Shown piece after piece: positions 54,376 through 63,332 of a DNA stretch of 64,000 bases (its first letter is position 1; every line of letters begins with the position of its first letter). The notes below the pieces were generated by a model. That model made no database searches. It worked only from the letters and a program-made list of their open reading frames with translations, and had not been told where the DNA came from. The stretch is from Kaistella flava (ex Peng et al. 2021) (GTDB lineage: Bacteria; Bacteroidota; Bacteroidia; Flavobacteriales; Weeksellaceae), in assembly GCF_015191005.1 (NCBI RefSeq), contig NZ_CP040442.1, forward strand, positions 1,612,001-1,676,000, read 5' to 3'. The translations under genes and the position numbers were made by a program.

Positions 54376-55050
54376 CTATTTGAATATATTTTTTTCAACT
54401 TCAATCGCTTTATTAACAGCTTCCTGAATTCTACCTTTTGCGTTGTCATAATTAGGTGGCGTATTCCACTTTCCTTTTATAACATCAACTTGTGAATTAT
54501 CATTTGAAAAATAAAGAGAGTTGTCTTTCAAATTAATTACACGGTTAGAAATAGAAGCATATCCCGTTCTCCCGGTTTCAACCATACTGTAATAACTGAT
54601 CATGACACCCCAATTTACATTAACAAAAACGACATCGTCAACACCATATTTCTCTTTCAGGTATCTCATATCATAATTGAAATATTTTTTAGATTCTTCT
54701 TTATCACCTTTAAATTTCTCAGCTGTTTTTGGATCAAACTTTTCATCAATAACAACTACTTCTTTTCCTCTTGCTTTTAGAGTTTCAGTATAAATATTAA
54801 TCAACTCATTTTTAAAGCTAATCTCTTTCTTGGCAAGATCTAAAAGAGGTTGATACTTATCTCCAGAAGTTACAGCCAAATCTAATAATCCTTGAGAACC
54901 TTCTCTAAATTTTTGAGGATCATTTACATTTACAAAAATTCCCACTTTAGATGGTTTCTGAAAATACTCCGAATTCATCGGTACATTGGAGACACAAGAA
55001 ACTACCATAAAGAACAGAGCGACAAGCCCAAGAAAGTTGATTTTTTTCAT
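54376..55050 (-). CDS. Lipoprotein of unknown function
   Basis: A 224-residue lipoprotein, lipobox MVVSC near residue 19. The mature part is a mix of helices and strands (KVGIFVNVNDPQKFREGSQG, YLKEKYGVDDVVFVNVNWGV) with no motif I recognise. It has its own terminator and an upstream gap that follows the SPFH terminator. Probably an outer-membrane or periplasmic protein. Nothing in the neighbourhood suggests a specific process. Confidence 0.65.
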   Translation of the reverse strand: MKKINFLGLVALFFMVVSCVSNVPMNSEYFQKPSKVGIFVNVNDPQKFREGSQGLLDLAVTSGDKYQPLLDLAKKEISFKNELINIYTETLKARGKEVVVIDEKFDPKTAEKFKGDKEESKKYFNYDMRYLKEKYGVDDVVFVNVNWGVMISYYSMVETGRTGYASISNRVINLKDNSLYFSNDNSQVDVIKGKWNTPPNYDNAKGRIQEAVNKAIEVEKNIFK

Positions 55051-55158
55051 AATTTTTTTTTATAAAAGTATTCTTTTTTTTCAAAAAGAAAGTACTTTCG
55101 AGAAATAAATGAATTATAATTGAAAATTTTTCATTTTTAAAATAGTAACGACATAAAA

Positions 55159-55184
55159 AAAGCCAACTTCGTAAAGTTGGCTTT
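55159..55184 (-). terminator. Terminator of the SPFH gene
   Basis: 11-bp perfect stem AAAGCCAACTT/AAGTTGGCTTT with loop CGTA, 25 nt past the SPFH stop. Confidence 0.8.
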
Positions 55185-55208
55185 CGCATATTTTATATTC
55201 AATAAAAC

Positions 55209-56105
55209 TTATTGTTTAATGTGCTCCATCTGTTGTGTTGCAGCCATAGAAACCATTAAGTCATTTAATAAAGTACTCGCAGAATTAGGAGAGTTTGGCA
55301 ATAATACTAAACTGCTCTTATTCGTCGAACCAATTGCCTGAAGTGTATCGTAATGCTGAGTTACAACGATTAACGCGGAAGCTTCCTGTGCATTAATATT
55401 CGCTTCGTTCAACATTTTCACAGATTCTACCAAACCAGCGGCGATTTCTCTACGCTGATCGGCAATACCTTGACCTTGTAATTTTTTAGATTCTGCTTCC
55501 GCTTTTGCAACGGCAACAATTCTAATTTTTTGTGCTTCAGATTCGTATTCGGCAGCAGTTTTTTCACGCTCAGCAGCATTAATTCTGTTCATCGCATGTT
55601 TCACCTGCTCGTCTGGATCGATGTCAGTTACCAATGCTTTGATGATATCATAACCATAACTTTGCATTGCTTCCTGAAGTTCCCCTTTTACGGCAACTGC
55701 AACATCATCTTTTCTAACGAAAACATCATCCAGTTTCAACTTTGGAACTTCTGCTCTTACTACGTCAAAAACATAAGATGTAATTTGATTTTCTGGATTT
55801 TCTAAACGGTAGAAAGAATCGGCAACTTGAGATGCGATAACTTGATACTGCACAGAAACTTTCATTCTGATGAAAACGTTATCCAAAGTTTTCGTGTCGA
55901 TAATAACATCTAATTGCTGAATTCTCAAGTTCATTCTTTTCGCAACCTGATCAAGGAATGGAATTTTTAAATGTAAACCCGATTGGCGTACAACGTGAAA
56001 TTTCCCTAAACGCTCAACGATTGCAGCGGTTGCCTGTTTCACCGTAAAGAACGAGGCGAATAAAATAACAAGCAAGAAAAAGATAATAAATCCTAAATAA
56101 GTCAT
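55209..56105 (-). CDS. SPFH/Band 7 membrane protein (QmcA/stomatin-like)
   Basis: A 298-residue SPFH protein. N-terminal membrane helix (FIIFFLLVILFASFFTV), then the band-7 domain with QATAAIVERLGKFHVV, RMKVSVQYQVI and VFDVVRAEVPKLKLDDVF, and a coiled-coil from about 190 (ERE KTAAEYESEAQKIRIV region). It forms large membrane rings and can modulate proteases such as FtsH. It is separate from the dgt gene, 69 nt away on the same strand. Confidence 0.9.
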   Translation of the reverse strand: MTYLGFIIFFLLVILFASFFTVKQATAAIVERLGKFHVVRQSGLHLKIPFLDQVAKRMNLRIQQLDVIIDTKTLDNVFIRMKVSVQYQVIASQVADSFYRLENPENQITSYVFDVVRAEVPKLKLDDVFVRKDDVAVAVKGELQEAMQSYGYDIIKALVTDIDPDEQVKHAMNRINAAEREKTAAEYESEAQKIRIVAVAKAEAESKKLQGQGIADQRREIAAGLVESVKMLNEANINAQEASALIVVTQHYDTLQAIGSTNKSSLVLLPNSPNSASTLLNDLMVSMAATQQMEHIKQ

Positions 56106-56174
56106 TGGAATTTTTTTAATGGTTTTAAATAAATCGTTTTGATTTTGGATAAAGATAATTAAAATTTAGTGAAT

Positions 56175-57530
56175 TTACATCGTCATTCCGATATCAATTC
56201 CTTTAATTTTTCTATACAAATCAGTCGCAAAATTATCGGTCATTCCGGAAACAAAATCAATCACACCCAGAACTTTTTGGTAATCAGATCCATCTTCATA
56301 CAGAAACTGTTTTGGTAAAAGTTTCAAGGCCATTTTATCGTAAGATTTTCGTTGATCTTTAGCAGTTAAAATCGGTGGAATAAAATGATTCAGTAATTCG
56401 TACATTACATTATATCCGGCATTTTCGATTTCGATCACATTTTTGTGATTGTAAATTTTATCGATGGAGAAATTTTCGATTTCCTGTAAAGAGGGATTAT
56501 CGATTTTAAAAATATCAAGCAGCGCTTTATCTAATGTTCCATGTAATATATCCATGAAACGTTCCTGGTAAATTTGGATTGATTTATTAATTAAAGCATT
56601 GATTACTTTTGCTCTCAGATAAGAAATTCGCTCGTTAGCGTTGGTCAAGATTGCCAACTTATCTTCTACTCTTTTGGTATTTCCGTTTTCTGATTTAATC
56701 AATTCGAGGAACAAATTTTCACAATCCGAAGTAGAGACAATTCCCAATCGGTGCGCATCTTCCATATCGATGATGTTGTAGCAAATATCGTCTGCCGCTT
56801 CAACCAACCAAACAAAAGGATGTCTTTTGAAAATAGTCGGCTCTTCACTTTCCTGATGGAGATGAACCGATTTTGCAATATTTAAAAAGGTATCTTTTTC
56901 ATTTTGAAAAAAGCCGAATTTCTTACGGTGGATAACTCCTTTTTTCTTTGCAATTGCTTCACACGGATATTTTGCAATACTCGCCAAAGTGGTATAAGTT
57001 AGTTGCGTTCCACCTTCATCTTTACCGGTTTGTTGGTGCGTTAAAACTCTGATTGCATTTGCATTTCCTTCGAAATTTACCAGATCTGCCCATTCTTTTT
57101 CGTTGAATTTCCCTTTTAAATCCTTTTCATTTTTTTCAAAATAACTGGCAATCGCATCTTCACCGGAATGTCCAAAAGCTGGATTTCCGACATCATGGCA
57201 CAAACAAGCTGCAGCAATCACATTATGAAGATTATGCTGATAAAAATTCTGGGCATCTTCATCCAGATCACTTTTATAATTATTAAAGATGAAATCTCCA
57301 ACGGCACTTCCTAAACTTCTTCCCACAGAAGAAACTTCGAGAGAATGCGTCAGTCTATTGTGCACAAACACACTTCCCGGAAGTGGAAAAACCTGGGTTT
57401 TATTCTGCAGTCTTCGGAACGAGGCAGAGAAAATAATACGGTCAAAATCTCTTTGAAAATCTGTTCTGGACGCGGGAATTGCAGGATGATTTCCGGTTCG
57501 CTGATGGGTAAATAGGCTGTTTAATATCAT
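56175..57530 (-). CDS. dgt: dGTP triphosphohydrolase
   Basis: A 451-residue HD-domain dNTPase. Metal ligands are in NRLTHSLEVSSVG, CHDVGNPAFGHSGEDAI and VEAADDICYNIIDMEDAH. The N-terminus has SASFRRLQNKTQVFPL, the family signature. It cleaves dGTP to deoxyguanosine and tripolyphosphate, affecting nucleotide pools and perhaps phage defence. A TATTTTTG -7 element lies 10 nt before the ATG; it is divergent from the TSP3-like lipoprotein gene. Confidence 0.94.
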   Translation of the reverse strand: MILNSLFTHQRTGNHPAIPASRTDFQRDFDRIIFSASFRRLQNKTQVFPLPGSVFVHNRLTHSLEVSSVGRSLGSAVGDFIFNNYKSDLDEDAQNFYQHNLHNVIAAACLCHDVGNPAFGHSGEDAIASYFEKNEKDLKGKFNEKEWADLVNFEGNANAIRVLTHQQTGKDEGGTQLTYTTLASIAKYPCEAIAKKKGVIHRKKFGFFQNEKDTFLNIAKSVHLHQESEEPTIFKRHPFVWLVEAADDICYNIIDMEDAHRLGIVSTSDCENLFLELIKSENGNTKRVEDKLAILTNANERISYLRAKVINALINKSIQIYQERFMDILHGTLDKALLDIFKIDNPSLQEIENFSIDKIYNHKNVIEIENAGYNVMYELLNHFIPPILTAKDQRKSYDKMALKLLPKQFLYEDGSDYQKVLGVIDFVSGMTDNFATDLYRKIKGIDIGMTM

Positions 57531-57540
57531 AATATTAACC

Positions 57541-57548
57541 CAAAAATA
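57541..57548 (-). promoter_or_regulatory. Candidate -7 element of dgt
   Basis: TATTTTTG on the minus strand, 10 nt before the dgt ATG. Confidence 0.4.
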
Positions 57549-57580
57549 AGTCTTAAATTTAACTAATAAAAGTTTTTAAT

Positions 57581-58678
57581 ATGAAAGTTTATTTTTTACT
57601 CTTGCCTCTATTTATTTTGTCTTGTTCTAAAAATGCAGAAAATGGTGAAAAACCAAAACAAACTACTGAAGAACAATGCTTTATCCTGAACGAGGGAATT
57701 AATTACGAAGATGTTAAAAAACCAACTGCACCTCTTACTCATGAGGAAATTCTTAAAGATCTTCCCGCCCATATTCAGATGAAAAATCTCACTAATTTTC
57801 AAAAATTTAATTATGATTTAAAAACGACGGAAAAACTTCAGGCAAAGGAAAAGAAATATTTCGAGTCGCCAGAATATCAGAAAAAATTTGCAGAATGGAT
57901 TACGGCTTTACCGGAATTTAATTATGTATCAATTCAAGATCATTACGCTTTGGCTAAAAATAAATATGGATTATGGATCATTGAAAAAAGCAACAATGAT
58001 TTTAAACCTTACTTTTTAGGATTAACACAGAATGTTTATCTACCGGATTTTTATGGAAAAGATCAAAAGTTTTTACAGAACAATGCATTTGTAATGAATG
58101 GAACTTTGGTCAATATTCAAAGGTTATCGCGAGTTCCGATGCTGCCGAAATATGAAGTGATTAAAGATGGCGTTCAGTTTGTGATCAATTTAGATGACAT
58201 TAAAAAAGACAGTGACAAAGATGGTTTCAATGATCTGTTTGAAAACTTCATTGGTCTGAATCCAAATTCTGCGGATACTGATGGCGATGGAATTGCAGAT
58301 TTTCTTGATTCAAATCCGAAATATAAATCGGGTACTGATAAATTTACAGCGATGTATGAAACTTTGGTCGACCATCCGACTACTACTAAAAAATATTCTT
58401 TTGTAGAAATTCTAACCGATTGCGAATATTTTCAAGCGATGAATCCAAAAAACATAAAAGTTTTGGTTTATACCACTTCTGAGAAAGCACCGGTAAAAGA
58501 TGATGTTCTTGATCATTTTTTTCCAGGAAAATACAGCAAAATGAAAACCTATAAAAATTACGATAACGTTTACTTTACCGATTTCTCTGATCCAACCGGC
58601 GATGGAACTATTTCAGCAGAATTCGTCAATGGTAAATGGAAATTTGATAAGAAATATACAGTGGAATTTGGGATGTGA
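57581..58678 (+). CDS. Lipoprotein with thrombospondin type 3-like calcium repeats
   Basis: A 365-residue lipoprotein, lipobox FILSC (Cys15). The N-half is helical with QKFNYDLKTTEKLQAKE; the middle domain has KNKYGLWIIEKSNNDFKPYF. At about 207-243 two calcium-loop units appear (DSDKDGFNDLFENFIG, then DTDGDGIADFLDSNP), as in TSP3 repeats. A final DPTGDGTISAEFVNGKW may be another such loop. Likely attached to the outer membrane. Substrate and partner unknown. No partner gene shares its strand nearby. Confidence 0.72.
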   Translation: MKVYFLLLPLFILSCSKNAENGEKPKQTTEEQCFILNEGINYEDVKKPTAPLTHEEILKDLPAHIQMKNLTNFQKFNYDLKTTEKLQAKEKKYFESPEYQKKFAEWITALPEFNYVSIQDHYALAKNKYGLWIIEKSNNDFKPYFLGLTQNVYLPDFYGKDQKFLQNNAFVMNGTLVNIQRLSRVPMLPKYEVIKDGVQFVINLDDIKKDSDKDGFNDLFENFIGLNPNSADTDGDGIADFLDSNPKYKSGTDKFTAMYETLVDHPTTTKKYSFVEILTDCEYFQAMNPKNIKVLVYTTSEKAPVKDDVLDHFFPGKYSKMKTYKNYDNVYFTDFSDPTGDGTISAEFVNGKWKFDKKYTVEFGM

Positions 58679-58811
58679 GAGCGTGAATGAGCAATGAGTA
58701 ATCGGTAATGAGCAATGTGGTGAATGAGTGAATTGTGAATAGTGAATTGTGAATATCGAATATCGAAGGTAAATATTAATATTTAGAACTCACCTATTTC
58801 ATAGCGGAATC

Positions 58812-58897
58812 TTGCAGCCCGACTTGAACGGAGCTCTTTTTGTGGAACGAAGTGGAATAAAAAAGCGGGAGTGGAAGGCGGAAATGTCTGCCCAAAT
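58812..58897. repeat. Structured intergenic element, copy B
   Basis: Shares TTGCAGCCCGACTTGAACGG and AAAAAAGCGGGAGTGGAAGG...TCTGCCCAAAT with copy A at 45239, but its central segment is only 17 nt (GTGGAACGAAGTGGAAT) instead of the 33-nt hairpin. Outer blocks identical to copy A within what I could align by eye. Confidence 0.75.
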
Positions 58898-58930
58898 AAA
58901 AAATCATAATAAAGACTTTCATTTTTAAAC

Positions 58931-58967
58931 AAAAAAATTCCTGAAGAAGACCTCCAGGAATTTTTTT
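58931..58967 (-). terminator. Terminator of gcvP
   Basis: Long stem, AAAAAAATTCCTG against CAGGAATTTTTTT, with an inner AG/CT pair; 15 nt past the gcvP stop. Confidence 0.8.
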
Positions 58968-58981
58968 TTATGATTTTTAAA

Positions 58982-61840
58982 TTACATATAACTTTCAATC
59001 GGTGCGCAGGTACACACTAAATTTCTGTCGCCATACGCCTCGTCAACACGAGAAACGGAGGCGAAGAATTTGTGATCACGAACCCAATCCAAAGGATAAG
59101 CAGCTTTTTCGCGGCTGTATGGTCGATCCCAAGTGTCAGAAATCACGACTTGTTCTGTATGTGGCGCGTTTTTCAAAACGTTGTTCGCTGTATCATATTT
59201 ACCGTCTGCGATCTCATCAATCTCTCTTTTGATAGAAATTAATGCTTCGGCGAAACGGTCTAATTCTGATTTACTTTCAGATTCAGTTGGCTCAATCATT
59301 AATGTTCCCGCAACTGGGAAACTTACTGTTGGAGCGTGGTAACCGTAATCCATCAAACGTTTTGCAACATCGGCAACTTCAATTCCAAGTGGTTTAAACT
59401 GACGGAAATCGATGATACATTCGTGAGCAACTCTTCCTTTTTTGTTGGAATAAAGAACCGGGAAATGCTCGCCTAAAACTTCTTTCAAATAGTTGGCATT
59501 AAGAATCGCATGACCTGTGGCTTTTTTCAAACCAAAAGTTCCCAACATTTTAATATAAGCATAAGAAATATTTAAGACCAAAGAAGAACCGTAAGGTGCT
59601 CCGGAAATGGCATCAATAGATTCTGTAGTTCCGATTTTAATATTTGGATTGCTTGGTAAGAATTTCACTAAATGTTCGGCAACGCAGATAGGGCCAACTC
59701 CAGGTCCACCACCACCGTGAGGAATCGCAAAGGTTTTGTGCAAGTTCAAGTGACAAACATCTGCACCAATATTTCCTGGCGAAGTGTAACCAACCTGTGC
59801 ATTCATGTTTGCACCATCCATATAAATCTGTCCACCGTGGGAATGAATCAAATCTGTAATTTCAATAATATTATCATCAAAGAAACCATAAGTTGAAGGA
59901 TAAGTAATCATCACCGCAGCAAGGTTGGCGCTGTGTTGTTCCGCTTTTGCTTTTAAATCTTCGAAATCGATTTCTCCACTTTCAAGATTTTTCACCACTA
60001 CCACTTTCATTCCGGCAAGTACTGCAGAAGCAGGGTTCGTTCCGTGTGCAGATTGTGGAATTAGGGCAATATTTCTATGACCCTCGCCACGGGATTTGTG
60101 GTATTCGCGAATCACCATTAAACCGGCATATTCTCCTTGAGCTCCGGAATTTGGTTGCAAAGAAGTTCCGGCAAAACCTGTGATTTCCGCTAGATCTTTT
60201 TCTAATTCTTTAATTAAAATTTGATAACCTCCTGCTTGTTCAACCGGTACAAATGGATGAACACTTCCCCATTCTGCCCAAGATAATGGTAACATTTGAG
60301 TCGCAGCATTCAGCTTCATGGTACAAGAACCAAGAGAAATCATCGACTGCGTTAAAGAAAGATCTTTTCTTTCTAAACGCTTGATGTATCTCATCAATTC
60401 GGTTTCTGTATGGTATCTGTTGAAAACTTCTTCTTTAAGAATAGCATCTGTTCTCAAAAATTCCTGAGGAATTTGGACTTCTTCTTTAAAGGTTAATTTA
60501 AAACTTTGTTTGTCTAAAAAGCTTGCAAAAGCATCAAAAAGATATTGAACTTTGGCAGTGGTTGAAGATTCATTTAAAGAAATACTTACAATTCCCTCTG
60601 AGAAATAATTAAGATTGATTTTGCAATCACGCATTATTCTCACTAAACGACTTTTATCGTCTTCTTTAATTCTGAATTTTACGGTATCGAAAATTGGTTC
60701 TTCTACAACATCAAAGCCTAAACTTGCTAATCCGTTTTTCAGGGCGATTGCTTTGAAATGAATTTGGTCAGCGATGAAATTCAAACCTTTTGGTCCATGG
60801 TAGACGGCGTACATTCCCGCCATTACTGCCAATAGAACTTGTGCTGTACAAATATTAGAAGTTGCTTTTTCTCTTTTGATATGTTGCTCTCTGGTTTGAA
60901 GCGCCATTCTCAAGGCTCTCTTTCCGTAAGCATCCTGAGAAACTCCGATAATTCTACCGGGAAGATCTCTTTTATATTCGTCTTTACAAGCAAAGAAGGC
61001 TGCGTGTGGACCACCGTAACCCATCGGAATTCCGAATCGTTGTGTAGTTCCAACAGCGCAATCTGCGCCCATGTCTGCAGGTGATTTTAATTTCACCAAA
61101 GACATCGGATCACAAGCAACAACTACCTGCAATTCAAATTCTTTATAATGTTGAATGATTTCAGAATAGTCGATAATCATTCCATTTTTACCTGGATATT
61201 GTAAAATAACTCCAAAATAAGAATCATCTAATTGATGCGTTTTATGATCTCCTACGATCACATCGATTCCCAAACCTTCTGCTTTTGTTTTCAAAACAGC
61301 CAATGTTTGTGGGAATACTAGATCTGAAACGAAGAATTTCTGAGCACCCGATTTTTTCTGAGTTTTTGTTCTGCTCTCAAAGAACATGTGCATTGCTTCT
61401 GCCGCGGCGGTAGATTCATCTAAAAGTGAAGCATTCGCTAATTTAAAACCTGTTAAATCACAAACAACAGTTTGAAAATTTAATAATGCTTCTAAACGTC
61501 CTTGAGCAATTTCTGCCTGGTAAGGCGTGTAAGCAGTGTACCAAGATGGATTTTCCAAAATGTTACGTTGGATTACACTTGGCAAAACAGTGTTGTGATA
61601 TCCGAAACCGATATAGTTATCGAACATCAGATTTTTCGCAGCTAATTCTTTGGAATGTGCTAACATTTCTTGCTCTGAAAGTGGCTCTGAAATGTCGAGG
61701 TCTTTCTGTAATCGAATCGAATCCGGAATGGTTTGACCAATTAATTCTTCAATACTTGCAACGCCTACTTTCTCTAACATCGCTTGTGTATCGGCTTCAT
61801 TCAAGGAAATGTGTCGATTGACAAATTGTGTGGTATTCAT
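58982..61840 (-). CDS. gcvP: Glycine dehydrogenase (P protein of the glycine cleavage system)
   Basis: A 952-residue full-length P protein (both halves fused). The PLP lysine lies in HLNLHKTFAIPHGGGGPG; other blocks are FIGFGYHNTVLPSVI, LDESTAAAEAMHMFF and SCTMKLNAATQMLP. It decarboxylates glycine and passes the methylamine to the H-protein lipoyl arm. gcvT and gcvH are not here, so the system is scattered. I saw no glycine riboswitch in its 300-nt leader region. Confidence 0.95.
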   Translation of the reverse strand: MNTTQFVNRHISLNEADTQAMLEKVGVASIEELIGQTIPDSIRLQKDLDISEPLSEQEMLAHSKELAAKNLMFDNYIGFGYHNTVLPSVIQRNILENPSWYTAYTPYQAEIAQGRLEALLNFQTVVCDLTGFKLANASLLDESTAAAEAMHMFFESRTKTQKKSGAQKFFVSDLVFPQTLAVLKTKAEGLGIDVIVGDHKTHQLDDSYFGVILQYPGKNGMIIDYSEIIQHYKEFELQVVVACDPMSLVKLKSPADMGADCAVGTTQRFGIPMGYGGPHAAFFACKDEYKRDLPGRIIGVSQDAYGKRALRMALQTREQHIKREKATSNICTAQVLLAVMAGMYAVYHGPKGLNFIADQIHFKAIALKNGLASLGFDVVEEPIFDTVKFRIKEDDKSRLVRIMRDCKINLNYFSEGIVSISLNESSTTAKVQYLFDAFASFLDKQSFKLTFKEEVQIPQEFLRTDAILKEEVFNRYHTETELMRYIKRLERKDLSLTQSMISLGSCTMKLNAATQMLPLSWAEWGSVHPFVPVEQAGGYQILIKELEKDLAEITGFAGTSLQPNSGAQGEYAGLMVIREYHKSRGEGHRNIALIPQSAHGTNPASAVLAGMKVVVVKNLESGEIDFEDLKAKAEQHSANLAAVMITYPSTYGFFDDNIIEITDLIHSHGGQIYMDGANMNAQVGYTSPGNIGADVCHLNLHKTFAIPHGGGGPGVGPICVAEHLVKFLPSNPNIKIGTTESIDAISGAPYGSSLVLNISYAYIKMLGTFGLKKATGHAILNANYLKEVLGEHFPVLYSNKKGRVAHECIIDFRQFKPLGIEVADVAKRLMDYGYHAPTVSFPVAGTLMIEPTESESKSELDRFAEALISIKREIDEIADGKYDTANNVLKNAPHTEQVVISDTWDRPYSREKAAYPLDWVRDHKFFASVSRVDEAYGDRNLVCTCAPIESYM

Positions 61841-62176
61841 ATATTTTTACTAGATTTTATCTGAAATAAAGGTTCGTAAAAATACAAATTTTTGCGCATT
61901 ACCACAATTGATAAATCTCATTTAATTTATGATGCCAGACCACTTTACTAATCAACAAAGTATAGAACGTAGGAATTTAATAGTTTGAAAATATTTGTAA
62001 TATTATAAAAAGGCGCTTTAAAAATGGATTCCAGAAATCGAAATTCACGAACTTAAAATTAGATAAAACGGCATCAATAAAGGGCCGTAATTCCAATCTT
62101 ATTTTTTTTAATACAAATACATTATAATTAACATTTCTTATTTTGATTTATTCTAAATTAATTTTATATTTGCACC
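61841..62176. other. Intergenic gap upstream of gcvP
   Basis: AT-rich divergent gap. It contains the -7 element of the small cysteine-rich ORF (62165-62172). I recognised no riboswitch, ORF or repeat. Confidence 0.55.
62165..62172 (+). promoter_or_regulatory. -7 element directly before the small cysteine-rich ORF
   Basis: TATATTTG followed by CACC and the ATG at 62177; only 4 nt separate the element from the start codon. Confidence 0.55.
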
Positions 62177-62329
62177 ATGAATGGTCAGATTATCCGTTTT
62201 AAAGTATTACCACTCACGCCCTTTAGCGGAACTAAAGAGGAAATGTCTTGTGGTAAAAAGAACTGCTGTAAAAAATTTAAAAAAGGAAAAAGATGTAAAA
62301 AATGTCCCGGAAGACTTAAAATGGTTTAA
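62177..62329 (+). CDS. Small cysteine- and lysine-rich protein (50 residues)
   Basis: A 50-codon frame starting at ATG 62177. Its C-terminal half reads MSCGKKNCCKKFKKGKRCKK then CPG, with five cysteines (25, 30, 31, 40, 43) and many lysines, as in small metal- or nucleic-acid-binding proteins. An alternative start at Met23 (62243) gives a 28-residue protein with a weak AGAGGA ahead of it. A -7 element ends 4 nt before the first ATG, pointing to leaderless expression. The stop is 8 nt before the J-protein stop (convergent). The overlapping longer frame from 62181 is antisense to the J-protein and is not favoured. Confidence 0.5.
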   Translation: MNGQIIRFKVLPLTPFSGTKEEMSCGKKNCCKKFKKGKRCKKCPGRLKMV

Positions 62330-62336
62330 AGATCAT

Positions 62337-62987
62337 TTAATCCAAAAAAGACTTCAAAAGGATCAACATCGCCAATATCAAAAAAATAGCAGCGATCATA
62401 ATTTTAACTTTTCTCGGCAATTGAGATGGGCTTTGTCTGGTCAATTTTGGGGAATTGATTACTTTTTCAGCTTCACTGCGATCTTGATTATTTTTATTTT
62501 CAAAGATTTCAGTAATCGTAATTCCCTGAACAATCGTTTTATTCAAAAGCGAATTGGTTACATGCAAAAGCAACTGAAATTTTCCGTCCTGAAACTCCGT
62601 AATTCTAATTACTTTCTCGCCATATCCTTTTTGCAAACCGAACGGTAAAACTTTTACAATATCTGCATTTTGCGTTTGCCAGGAAATAATAATTTCTTCA
62701 CCTTTTTGAACCCTTACTTTATTCGCGGAAAAAGATTTGATGGTCGGCGGAAGATTTGGTCGGTAACTTCTCTGTTGATGACTTAAATTGTCGTCGTAAA
62801 TCCTGCGTTTTTCAGCATCAATCAGCATTTCATAGGCTTCCTTAATTTCCATGAAACGGCTTTCAAAAAAGTCGTCGTTCGGATTTTTATCTGGATGGTA
62901 TTTTAAAGATAATTTACGATACGCTTTTTTAATGTCCTCTTCAGAAGCATTTTCTTTAACACCGAGAAAATAATAGTAATTTTTCAT
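62337..62987 (-). CDS. Tail-anchored J-domain protein
   Basis: A 216-residue J-protein. The N-terminal J domain (about 1-65) has the DnaK-stimulating HPD in YHPDKNP. There is no Gly/Phe region or zinc domain. A beta-rich middle domain (about 80-160, [20 protein letters not shown]) looks Ig-like, and a single C-terminal membrane helix ([16 protein letters not shown]) follows a basic stretch. It probably brings DnaK to the inner membrane. Not a canonical DnaJ; its client is unknown. Confidence 0.82.
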   Translation of the reverse strand: MKNYYYFLGVKENASEEDIKKAYRKLSLKYHPDKNPNDDFFESRFMEIKEAYEMLIDAEKRRIYDDNLSHQQRSYRPNLPPTIKSFSANKVRVQKGEEIIISWQTQNADIVKVLPFGLQKGYGEKVIRITEFQDGKFQLLLHVTNSLLNKTIVQGITITEIFENKNNQDRSEAEKVINSPKLTRQSPSQLPRKVKIMIAAIFLILAMLILLKSFLD

Positions 62988-63332
62988 TCCAATTTAAAAA
63001 ACGTGTCGAAACGTAATTTGAGGAGCAAAAGTAAGGATTTAAAAAATTAATTGTCGTTAAATTGGAAATCAGTTTTAGATGTAGTTAGAAGTTGTCTTTT
63101 ATTTTACAGCAAAAGTCACAAAATTTTATTTTTATTACGCTGTTCAAAATTTTGCAAAAGGTGCATGGAGGACTGATTTTACTTTCTTCTCATGATCTTT
63201 TATAAAGTTTAAAATGATTACTAAGATTCAATAAAAACACTGCTTCTTTAAAAGATCATCTATCATAAAAAAGTGCAGAGAATAATTTTCCCGGCACTTT
63301 CAATAACCATTTGGTATGAACTGATTTTTCAT
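62988..63332. other. Intergenic gap downstream of the small CCKK protein
   Basis: Holds the terminator at 63270-63300 and AT-rich DNA with no recognised gene, repeat or RNA. Confidence 0.55.
63270..63300 (-). terminator. Terminator of the small CCKK protein gene
   Basis: 7-bp stem AAAGTGC/GCACTTT with a 17-nt loop and T-run on the minus strand, 33 nt past the stop. Confidence 0.6.

Larger units (their letters stand above)
58679..58981. other. Intergenic gap with structured repeat and terminator
   Basis: The first 80 nt are low-complexity, built from GAATGAG and GTGAATAG-like units. Then come the structured element at 58812-58897 and the gcvP terminator at 58931-58967. No ORF was recognised. 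Confidence 0.65.

Noticed and set aside
61841..62176. Possible glycine riboswitch before gcvP
   Set aside because: No paired aptamer pattern was recognised; the leader is plain AT-rich sequence.
62181..62648. 155-residue plus-strand ORF overlapping the J-protein gene
   Set aside because: Two thirds is antisense to a well-supported J-domain gene, and the frame 4 nt earlier gives a cleaner small cysteine-rich protein.
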